From Candidatus Devosia phytovorans (lineage in GTDB: Bacteria > Pseudomonadota > Alphaproteobacteria > Rhizobiales > Devosiaceae): 64,000 nt of DNA. The stretch covers positions 2,361,001 to 2,425,000 of the forward strand of contig CP119312.1 in NCBI GenBank assembly GCA_029202405.1, read 5' to 3'. How positions within the stretch are numbered: position 1 is the stretch's first letter; the number at the start of each line of letters is the position of its first letter. The translations under genes and the position numbers were made by a program. Below the pieces are notes generated by a model. That model saw nothing but the letters and a program-made list of their open reading frames with translations, searched no databases and was not told the DNA's origin. Shown piece by piece: positions 19,416 through 26,569 of the stretch.

Positions 19416-20372
19416 ATGCACAAAATTCTTGGACCACTCGTCTCCACCCTCGCCCTTGCAGCCCTGACGCTTCCCGGCGTGGCGCAGGACATGCGCTCCG
19501 TTACCGACCATGCCAATTACACGGTTGAAATTCCCGTCGATCCGCAGCGCATCGTGTCGCTGCATGACTGGACCGCAACGGTGATGACCTATGAGCTAGG
19601 CGGCAATCTCATCGGCTCGTCCGGCCGCCTCGACAACGAGGGCAACTACTTCGTCCGCTCGGGCCGCGAGCTCTACGACCTGGGATTTGACCAGATCGAG
19701 ATGGCCTCGGTGCATGGCGAGCTGGACATGGAGCGCATTGCCGCGCTCAAGCCCGACCTGATCATCGGCAATCTCGGCGACACGATCGAGTTTCGCGATC
19801 AGCTGGCAGCCATCGCGCCGACCGTGATCTTTGACCCGATGAACGGCCAGCCGCCGCTGGCCAACTACCGCACGCTGGCCGATTGGGTGGCGCGCCCCGA
19901 GCGCTTCGACGAACTCAATGCGGAATATGAGACACGCATCGACGAAGTTCGTGCCGAACTGTTCGGCGATCGCCCTGCTCCCAGCTATGCGGCCATCTTG
20001 CCCAATACCGAAAGCGGCGAGTTGCGCGTGTTCCGCAATTACGGCGCACTGACCACGGTGCTTGAAGATCTCGGCTTCACCCATGCCAGCATTATGGACC
20101 AGGTGCCCGAGACCGAGCAGGAGGCCAATTTCTCCGCCGAGGTCATCGCGCAAGTCGACAGCGACTATGCTTTCCTCACCCATATCAGCGATCGTGGCGA
20201 GAGCCTCGAAACCATCATGACAGAGTTTGACCAGATCGCTCCCGGCTATCGCGAGCTGCTGCCGGCCGCCAAAAATGGTCGGTTCATCTCCATGTCGCGC
20301 TTCCACGTCTATCCGACGACATTTGCAGCCATGAATTACGTGCTGGATGAACTGGTCGCGACACTGAAATAA
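19416..20372 (+). CDS. Iron-siderophore periplasmic binding protein
   Basis: 318 residues. A signal peptide (about residues 1-23, cleavage near PGVAQD) is followed by a class III (FepB/BtuF-type) binding domain: DPQRIVSLHDWTATVMTYEL, then MERIAALKPDLIIGN, QLAAIAPTVIFDP, and a long connecting helix around residue 165. It delivers the ferric chelate to the permeases encoded upstream. The particular siderophore cannot be read from sequence. Confidence 0.88.
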   Translation: MHKILGPLVSTLALAALTLPGVAQDMRSVTDHANYTVEIPVDPQRIVSLHDWTATVMTYELGGNLIGSSGRLDNEGNYFVRSGRELYDLGFDQIEMASVHGELDMERIAALKPDLIIGNLGDTIEFRDQLAAIAPTVIFDPMNGQPPLANYRTLADWVARPERFDELNAEYETRIDEVRAELFGDRPAPSYAAILPNTESGELRVFRNYGALTTVLEDLGFTHASIMDQVPETEQEANFSAEVIAQVDSDYAFLTHISDRGESLETIMTEFDQIAPGYRELLPAAKNGRFISMSRFHVYPTTFAAMNYVLDELVATLK

Positions 20373-20379
20373 ATGTCGA

Positions 20380-20405
20380 GGGCGGACACCAATGAGTGCC
20401 CGCCC
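20380..20405. terminator. Terminator hairpin after siderophore operon I
   Basis: GGGCGGACAC / GTGCCCGCCC arms with a single A-C mismatch and a 6-nt loop, starting 8 bp after the binding-protein stop and lying between convergent genes. No strong U tract follows. Confidence 0.55.
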
Positions 20406-20438
20406 CACCCACCGACGAAGTTATGAGCATCCTGGAAA

Positions 20439-20921
20439 TCACGTGGCAATATTGCTGTCACGGATAAACTTCCAGATATCGCGATTGACTGACGTCACGC
20501 CCTGAATTGCACCCTTGATGCGCACGATTTCACAATCATCGAGCAGTTCGACTTTGCCGTATTTCAGGTCATCCCCGAAATCATTGATTCGCATGAGCTG
20601 GGTAGAGCCGAACTCGCCATTGGCATCGAACGAATAGATACAATGGTTATACTTGTTGCGGATCCTGGCCTCGTCCTTCAATCGTTCGGTCAGGTCGAGC
20701 ACCCGTTTGCGCGTCTCGTCGTTAACCGTATTCAATTTTGCCAGTCGCTCTATCAGATCAAGCCTCGCCCGCGTCGTGTTTAGCGTCAGGAAGATGACGA
20801 TCGCGGCCTCCTTGTTGGTCCCGGAAAGATGCGCGATCAGGTAGATGAACAGCGACTCCGTATTGGTCCAGGCATAGTTCATCTGCCCGACCAGCTGCAG
20901 CACCTGATCCATGCGGGTCAT
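20439..20921 (-). CDS. HEPN-like small protein of unknown function
   Basis: 160-residue protein predicted to be helical in its first 95 residues. It carries R88-N89-K-Y-N-H93, matching the R-N-x3-H motif of HEPN ribonucleases, after a long helix (RARLDLIERLAKLNTVNDET). No signal peptide or membrane helix is present. It begins inside the stop codon of the LuxR-type regulator (ATGA), so the two are made together. HEPN membership rests on one short motif plus helical context; no antitoxin-like partner is adjacent. It could equally be an accessory of the regulator. Confidence 0.6.
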   Translation of the reverse strand: MTRMDQVLQLVGQMNYAWTNTESLFIYLIAHLSGTNKEAAIVIFLTLNTTRARLDLIERLAKLNTVNDETRKRVLDLTERLKDEARIRNKYNHCIYSFDANGEFGSTQLMRINDFGDDLKYGKVELLDDCEIVRIKGAIQGVTSVNRDIWKFIRDSNIAT

Positions 20922-21676
20922 GGCTGGCGCACCTCGAAACGGCTCCCCTCGGGATTGCGTCCGCTGCCGTTCTTGCGGCGCAGGAAAGCTGCCGCAGCCT
21001 GGGTGCGATTGGACACGCCAAGCTTGGCGATGACCTTGTGCACATGTGCCTTGACGGTGTGTTCGGAGAGCGCCATGCGGTTGGCGATCAGCTTGTTCTG
21101 AAAGCCTTCGGAGACATATTGCAGGATCTGTTCTTCGCGCATGGTGAGGCTTGCGACTTCGGTGATGGAGATGGTTTCCTCAAGCGCCGGCAGAACCGCT
21201 GCCTCGCCCGTCGCGCGTTCCAGAACCCGGTCCGTTGCGGCTTTTTTCAACCGGTCTGCAGGCAGATAATGCCCTCCCGACAGCAGCAACGAGGCAATGG
21301 CAATCAGCACGTCCAGCGGCAGGGACAGCGGCAATATGCCTTGCACCACGCCGCTGGTGGCCAGATCGGCAAGGTCGGCGCCCTGTTCGGCCAGAAGGCC
21401 GATCGGAATGCCCGGCGCCTGCTGGCGCACGCCCGCGACCAGGTCCTCCACCCCGGCCTCCGCGCTTGCGCTCACCAGGATGAGCACCAGGCCATTTGAC
21501 GCGGCCAGTCGCCCGCGACTTTCAACCAGGCTCACATCGTAAGCGGCGAAATATTGCTGAAATGTCTCGGCCAGTGACTGATACATGGCCTGACGAGAGG
21601 CAAGCAGAACAATAGTCCTGCGCCTTTGACTTGCGTCGACCTGAACTTCGCCCGGATTTTCCGATGCAATTCTCAC
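20918..21676 (-). CDS. LuxR-type response regulator
   Basis: 252 residues from a GTG start with GGGAGGAAA upstream. Residues 20-135 resemble a receiver-like domain (RRRTIVLLASRQAMYQSLAE, APGIPIGLLAEQGADLADLA) but lack a clear phospho-acceptor Asp in the usual place. The C-terminal LuxR helix-turn-helix is clear: LTMREEQILQYVSEGFQNKL, IANRMALSEHTVKAHVHKVI, AKLGVSNRTQAAAA (about 178-235). It is divergent from the secretion locus, which makes it the obvious candidate regulator. It overlaps the HEPN-like gene by 4 bp. Confidence 0.85.
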   Translation of the reverse strand: MRIASENPGEVQVDASQRRRTIVLLASRQAMYQSLAETFQQYFAAYDVSLVESRGRLAASNGLVLILVSASAEAGVEDLVAGVRQQAPGIPIGLLAEQGADLADLATSGVVQGILPLSLPLDVLIAIASLLLSGGHYLPADRLKKAATDRVLERATGEAAVLPALEETISITEVASLTMREEQILQYVSEGFQNKLIANRMALSEHTVKAHVHKVIAKLGVSNRTQAAAAFLRRKNGSGRNPEGSRFEVRQP

Positions 21677-22122
21677 TATTTCCTCCCTCAGCCACGCGCT
21701 TCCCTGATTAACAGAGTATTAACACTGTGGTCGTGACTCAAGGGTGACATCGATCACTTTGATTAGTTCCTGTGTTTTTCGGTTAAGAAGCATATGGAAA
21801 TAGATCTTACGATCACCACAGAATGATCCAAGATTCGCTCGCCCTGTTGAGCTAAGATCAAAATAATGCAGGCGAATTTGTTCTTGCGGTAATTCCGGAC
21901 ATCGCAAATCCGGAAATACAAGCCGATCGAAAGCCACTGATCGAATTGGCTGCTTTCTATCTTTTGACGCCGGCAACAGGATGATGTGGCCTGACGGAGA
22001 TCATTCCTCAGGCGGCCTCAAGGGTTTGCAAAATACTTGGGGTTGGGAGCGGAGGAGCCCAAGGTCTCGTTTGAAATGAAGAGAGACCCGGTCCACCCGC
22101 ATCTTCCATCAGGAGAGGCGAA
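21677..22122. promoter_or_regulatory. Long divergent intergenic region between the LuxR-type gene and the secretion locus
   Basis: 446 bp with no convincing gene and lower GC than its neighbours. An imperfect 18-bp palindrome (ACAG...CTGT, 12 of 18 positions symmetric) at 21711-21728 lies 35 bp upstream of the LuxR-type gene. A Shine-Dalgarno AGGAGAG ends a few bases before the ATG at 22123. A minus-strand ORF at 21719-21976 has only a TTG start without a ribosome site. The leader of the 777-residue protein gene is probably long. Confidence 0.5.
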
Positions 22123-24456
22123 ATGGCCAGTGACACCTACAATACGGCGCTCATGAGCGATCTGAGCACCAATGACTCGTTCAATACCGTCGACAGTGGC
22201 AATACCAACAACAACACCAATGTTGCCACCAGCGACGACGACACGTCCTTGACCGATTCCGGCAATGTCGATGCATCGTTGACGGACTCGCAGAACACCA
22301 ACAACACGACCAATAATACGGCCAACACCACCAATCAGGCCGACAGCTCGGACAATTCCGACAGCTCGATCAATGACTCGTTCGACACCGACCTGGACGT
22401 CACCCTCGACAATGCGTTCAACGACCAGTCGAACAGCTCGACCAACACCGACAACTCGACCAACGACTCCAACAACAGCATGGATTCGAACGACGACAAT
22501 TCCGACAATTCCATCGCCGATTCAGGCAACCTGGATCTCGATGTTGGGATCGCCGACTCGTTCAACGACAGTTCGGACAATTCGGTCACGACCGACGCTT
22601 CGGCGACCGACTCGTTCAATGACAATTCGGACAGCTCGACGAACGACTCCAACAACGACAACTCCACCAATACAGCCGATTCCGGCAATGTCGCGCTGGC
22701 GGACTCGTTCAACGACAGCTCGACCAACACCGACAATTCGTCCAATGGTTCGGACAATGTCGATGTGGTGGTCGATATCGCGGACTCGTTCAATGACTCG
22801 TCCGACAATTCGGATAATTCCGACAACTCCGATAATTCCGACAACTCGGTCAACGACTCGCTGAACACGGACATCGACTTCGCGCTGACGGACTCGCTGA
22901 ACGACAATTCCGACAGCTCGGACAATTCCGATAATTCGGATAACTCCGACAACTCGATCAATGACTCGTTCAACGACAACTCGACCAACACCGCGATCGC
23001 TGACTCGGGCAATCTGGATGTGGCCATCGCGGATTCGTTCAACGACAGCTCGGACAATTCCGATAATTCGGACAACTCAGACAATTCCGATAATTCGGAT
23101 AACTCGGACAACTCCGATAATTCGATCAATGACTCGCTGAACACCAATCTCGATCTCGACGTCGCCCTGACCGACTCGTTCAACGACAACTCGGATAATT
23201 CCGACAACTCCGATAATTCGGATAATTCCGACAACTCGGACAACTCGATCGCAGACTCGTTCAACGATAATTCGGATAACTCGGACAATTCCGATAACTC
23301 GGATAACTCCGACAATGCGGTGAACGATTCCGGCAATCTCGATGTCGCCATCGCTGACTCGTTCAACGACAGCTCGGACAATTCCGACAGCTCGGATAAC
23401 TCGATCAACGACGCGTTCAACGACAATTCGGATAACTCGGACAATTCCGATAATTCCGACAACTCGATCAACGACTCCGGCAATCTCGACCTCGCCGTCG
23501 ATATCGCTGACTCGTTCAACGACAACTCCGACAATTCGGATAATTCCGATAACTCGGATAATTCGGACAACTCCGACAATTCGACCAATGTCGCTGACTC
23601 GTACAACGACAGTTCCGACAACTCGATCAACGACTCGTTCAACAGCCAGACGATCGAGGACTCCTACAAGACGCAGACCTACGGCTTTGCCGGCGAGATC
23701 AACGACTCGTTCAACGACCAGTCCGAGAACAACTCGAACAACGACAATTCGCAGGACAATGACATCAGCGACTCGTTCAACACGGACAGTTCGCAGGACA
23801 ACGATGTCAGCGACTCCTACAATGTCGATGCCTCGCAGGATAACGACACCACCACCACGATCAGCGACTCGAACAACGACAGCTCGGGCTCGCACAACAC
23901 GACGACGACGATCAATGATGCGAGCACCAATGCAGACATCACGCTCGAAGCCACGATCTCGGACTCGCTGAACACCAACGAGAACTCCTTCAATGCCGAT
24001 AACGATTTCCTCGATATCGACACGGCGGACTCGTCCTTCGGCGACATCTTCGCGAACAGCGGCACCCTGGACTTCAACCCGGGTGATGACGTCGGCTTCG
24101 AGAATGTCTTCAACGGCACGTTCGGCGACGTTGGCCATGCCTTCGCGCTGAACCAGGTTGCCGACATCATCGACAACGACAGCATCAGCGGCTTCACCCC
24201 CAATTATGGCGGGTCGAGCTTCAACGCGAATGCCAATGGTGGCGACGGGATCTTTGCCGCAAGCAACTCCATGAGCGGTGGTGCTGGCGACGACAGCTCG
24301 GTGGGCAACACTGCCGATGGCAGCGCCCATGCCTCGGGCAGTGCGTTCAACATGGAAGTGGTTGTCGGTGCCAACCTCCAGCAGAACGCGGTCAACATCA
24401 ACATCTCCGGCGGCGACCATATCGCCGACAACAACTACGGCGACGACGACGCATAA
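22123..24456 (+). CDS. Giant Asp/Asn/Ser repeat protein, probable type I secretion cargo
   Basis: 777 residues, start supported by AGGAGAG. Residues 1-620 are low-complexity: about thirty DS-x-N motifs, 11 copies of DSFND by my count, and tracts of up to eight consecutive DNS tripeptides, broken by short hydrophobic spacers such as LDVAIA and DLDVAL. Residues 625-777 are a different, Gly/Asn-rich domain ending in NAVNINISGGDHIADNNYGD. I see no Cys, Trp or Arg and a single Lys, so the protein is strongly acidic. There is no N-terminal signal peptide. The exporter genes downstream suggest secretion by that system, possibly as a Ca-binding or matrix/adhesion polymer. It is not RTX: GGxGxDxUx nonapeptides are absent. 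Function is inferred from context only. Confidence 0.8.
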   Translation: MASDTYNTALMSDLSTNDSFNTVDSGNTNNNTNVATSDDDTSLTDSGNVDASLTDSQNTNNTTNNTANTTNQADSSDNSDSSINDSFDTDLDVTLDNAFNDQSNSSTNTDNSTNDSNNSMDSNDDNSDNSIADSGNLDLDVGIADSFNDSSDNSVTTDASATDSFNDNSDSSTNDSNNDNSTNTADSGNVALADSFNDSSTNTDNSSNGSDNVDVVVDIADSFNDSSDNSDNSDNSDNSDNSVNDSLNTDIDFALTDSLNDNSDSSDNSDNSDNSDNSINDSFNDNSTNTAIADSGNLDVAIADSFNDSSDNSDNSDNSDNSDNSDNSDNSDNSINDSLNTNLDLDVALTDSFNDNSDNSDNSDNSDNSDNSDNSIADSFNDNSDNSDNSDNSDNSDNAVNDSGNLDVAIADSFNDSSDNSDSSDNSINDAFNDNSDNSDNSDNSDNSINDSGNLDLAVDIADSFNDNSDNSDNSDNSDNSDNSDNSTNVADSYNDSSDNSINDSFNSQTIEDSYKTQTYGFAGEINDSFNDQSENNSNNDNSQDNDISDSFNTDSSQDNDVSDSYNVDASQDNDTTTTISDSNNDSSGSHNTTTTINDASTNADITLEATISDSLNTNENSFNADNDFLDIDTADSSFGDIFANSGTLDFNPGDDVGFENVFNGTFGDVGHAFALNQVADIIDNDSISGFTPNYGGSSFNANANGGDGIFAASNSMSGGAGDDSSVGNTADGSAHASGSAFNMEVVVGANLQQNAVNINISGGDHIADNNYGDDDA
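22801..23583 (+). repeat. In-frame 9-bp tandem repeat arrays encoding DNS tripeptides
   Basis: Several blocks of the 9-mer GAY-AAY-TCN, separated by units encoding DSFND or DSGNL. The longest block (about 23053-23124) has eight units. Neighbouring units use different synonymous codons (GAC/GAT, AAC/AAT, TCC/TCG/TCA). Confidence 0.85.
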
Positions 24457-24473
24457 GTGTCGTTGCTGACCCC

Positions 24474-24499
24474 GATCTGCGCGCCCCGGCGCGCAGATC
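24474..24499 (+). terminator. Hairpin directly after the repeat-protein gene
   Basis: Perfect 12-nt arms GATCTGCGCGCC / GGCGCGCAGATC separated by two bases (11 bp with a CCCG loop), 17 bp after the stop codon. No U tract follows, so partial termination or mRNA protection is likelier than a full stop. Confidence 0.65.
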
Positions 24500-24553
24500 A
24501 TTCTGGACGCTCGGTTTGACTGCTATGCCGGCAAGCCGTCGGGGGGACTGCAG

Positions 24554-26560
24554 GTGTTTTTTCCTTACGATGCCACAAACGAAATCGTCGCCCACTTCAT
24601 AGGTTACTTCGAACTTTCGGTCGAAGACATGAGGGTGAGGCTGGACTTTTCCGAGTTCGCCTATGTGCCGCCTGCCGACGATATTCCCGGGCTGATTGCG
24701 GGCGGTGTGCCCGATCTCGAGCAGAAATACGGGCTGCTCGATTCCAATCCCGATGTTGCCTATGCCGGGCCGGACTGGGCCATCCACGGCCACGCGCGGC
24801 CCCATGCCAATGCGCCGGAAGTTCCAATCGAGCGGGTCGAGGCCGCTGCAACGCCGGGCCACCTGCCTGAGGCGCCGGCGTTTGATCCGGACAGCCAGGC
24901 TGCCTATCTGCCAGCAGAGGGCGTCGCCCCGCTGTCGACCCTGGCGTTCATCAACCAGACCATCATCCTCGACGACAATGACATTGTGATCATTGGCGAT
25001 TTCGAGGGTAGCGTCACCTTTGTCTCCGGCTCGGCCGCAGCGATCCTGGGCTTTCAGTCCGACGCCGACGCCATCGTCAATGCGCTGATCGGCGAGCCGG
25101 ATTTTTCGCACTACACCGGCATCGCCGGCTTTCTCACCGACACCGCCGCCCGCATCGGCTCGCTGGGCGAGGATGCGGCGCTTGAGCAGGCCAGCGTGGT
25201 GCAGGCGCCAAGCGGGACCTATGTCAACGGCCTCGCCTCGAGCGAGCCCGCGCCCGATCTGCTCGATCACCTGCCTGCAAAGATGGTCGAGGTGATGACG
25301 GGCGAGGCGCCCGAGGAGATCGCCGCAGAAGAGGACGACAGCCAGCCCGTCAGCATCGTGTTCGACGATGCGGTGCAGTCTATGCAGCTCAACGCGGGCG
25401 GCAACCTGCTGGTCAACGAGATCGCGGTGGTCAATGGCGGCCTCAGCACCTCAATCCTGGCGGTGCAGGGCAATTATCACCAGCTCGACGCCATCATCCA
25501 GATCAACGCCTATAGCGACTATGACACGGTGATCGGCGCGCCCGATGGGCATCTGGTCTCGGCGGCCACGACGCAGGCCTACAATATCGCCAATTTCGAC
25601 TACGAAACGCGCGACAGCCTCGGCAAATCGGCCGAAACCCATCCGGGTGTCATGCCGCTGAGCTGGAACGTAACGGTGGTCGCCGGCGATCTGGTCTTTG
25701 TCGAATGGATGAAGCAGTTCACCTTCCAGTCCGACCAGGACATCCACGTGATGAGCGCCGTTGGTCTCAACACCGTGGTCACCACCGGCGAGAACATCGG
25801 CTTCAACGCCATCAGCTTTGTAGATCTGGGCAAGTATTTCGACCTGGTGATCGTCGGCGGCAATCTCTACGACGCCAATATCATCGTCCAGACCAATATC
25901 CTCTACGACAACGACACGATCCAGTATCTGGGTGGCGGCCATAGCGGTACGAACAACCTGGCGACCCAGGGCAACCTGCTGTGGAACGAGGCCAGCATCC
26001 ACAATATCGGGCCGGCGGAGATCCAGTCGGCAATGCCCGACCACATTTCCGAAGCGGCCTCGACCCTGTCGTCCGGCGGCAATGACATGCCCGGCGGCTT
26101 TGGCGCCGATGCCGTATTCGAGGGGCTGAGCGCCTTGCGCGTGCTCTATGTTGCTGGCGACATCTACGACATGCGGTTCCTGCAGCAAACCAACGTGCTG
26201 GGCGACGCCGATTTCGTAGCGCTGCAGCAGGCCAGGCTGATCGGCGACCATCCCGGTACCAATTGGGACATCAACACCGGCGCCAATGCGCTGGTGAACA
26301 AGGCGACGATCTTTGACTACGACGGCATGGGCGACACGGCCTATGTCGCGGGCGAGCACTATTCCGATGCCATCCTGATCCAGGCCAATATCCTGGCCGC
26401 TGCGCCTCAGGCCAGCCCGGGCGACGCGCTGGTGACCGAGGTCATCGCCTTCCTCGACCACGATGTTCCCGACGTTCTTGGGGATGATGGCCCCTTCTCG
26501 TCCAACTCACTTTCCTCCGACGGCCCACCCGCCGACATCATGCAATCCGTCTTGGCCTAG
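24554..26560 (+). CDS. Repeat-containing secreted-protein candidate of the type I locus
   Basis: 668 residues from a GTG start. No signal peptide. After an N-terminal region (1-130) and an acidic linker there are four degenerate copies of a beta-rich unit near residues 281-325, 403-456, 473-555 and 576-616. The shared pattern is G-N-x-L-x-N-x-A/I, then V-x-G-G/D-x-Y/L-D, then I/L-I/L-x-Q-T/A-N-I/V-L; a partial copy is near 131-155. The C-terminus ends hydrophobic (ADIMQSVLA), as in many type I signals. It lies between the repeat polymer and the exporter, 9 bp before the ATPase gene. It may be a second cargo or an accessory of the polymer; I do not recognise a characterised family. Confidence 0.75.
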   Translation: MFFPYDATNEIVAHFIGYFELSVEDMRVRLDFSEFAYVPPADDIPGLIAGGVPDLEQKYGLLDSNPDVAYAGPDWAIHGHARPHANAPEVPIERVEAAATPGHLPEAPAFDPDSQAAYLPAEGVAPLSTLAFINQTIILDDNDIVIIGDFEGSVTFVSGSAAAILGFQSDADAIVNALIGEPDFSHYTGIAGFLTDTAARIGSLGEDAALEQASVVQAPSGTYVNGLASSEPAPDLLDHLPAKMVEVMTGEAPEEIAAEEDDSQPVSIVFDDAVQSMQLNAGGNLLVNEIAVVNGGLSTSILAVQGNYHQLDAIIQINAYSDYDTVIGAPDGHLVSAATTQAYNIANFDYETRDSLGKSAETHPGVMPLSWNVTVVAGDLVFVEWMKQFTFQSDQDIHVMSAVGLNTVVTTGENIGFNAISFVDLGKYFDLVIVGGNLYDANIIVQTNILYDNDTIQYLGGGHSGTNNLATQGNLLWNEASIHNIGPAEIQSAMPDHISEAASTLSSGGNDMPGGFGADAVFEGLSALRVLYVAGDIYDMRFLQQTNVLGDADFVALQQARLIGDHPGTNWDINTGANALVNKATIFDYDGMGDTAYVAGEHYSDAILIQANILAAAPQASPGDALVTEVIAFLDHDVPDVLGDDGPFSSNSLSSDGPPADIMQSVLA

Positions 26561-26569
26561 GACCGTCTT

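Noticed and set aside
18230..19528. 432-residue plus-strand ORF overlapping permease 2 of siderophore system I
   Set aside because: Out-of-frame shadow; the FecCD-type permease in the other frame has all family motifs.
21719..21976. 85-residue minus-strand ORF in the intergenic region
   Set aside because: Only a TTG start without a ribosome site, locally low GC, no recognised family; it may be a remnant but is not supported as a gene.
22801..23583. CRISPR-like periodic repeats
   Set aside because: The unit is 9 bp, in frame and coding, without unique spacers of 30 bp or more. No cas genes are present.
22335..23642. 435-residue minus-strand ORF made of ELSELSELS repeats
   Set aside because: It is the antisense reading of the DNS tandem repeats; the 9-bp period removes stops in several frames. 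No ribosome site, and the plus-strand gene explains the region.
22123..24456. Classification as an RTX toxin
   Set aside because: Nonapeptide GGxGxDxUx repeats are absent; only a single GGAGDD-like stretch occurs near the C-terminus.
23077..24501. 474-residue minus-strand ORF rich in Ile/Val/Gly
   Set aside because: Another antisense frame of the same repeats, running through the hairpin at 24474.
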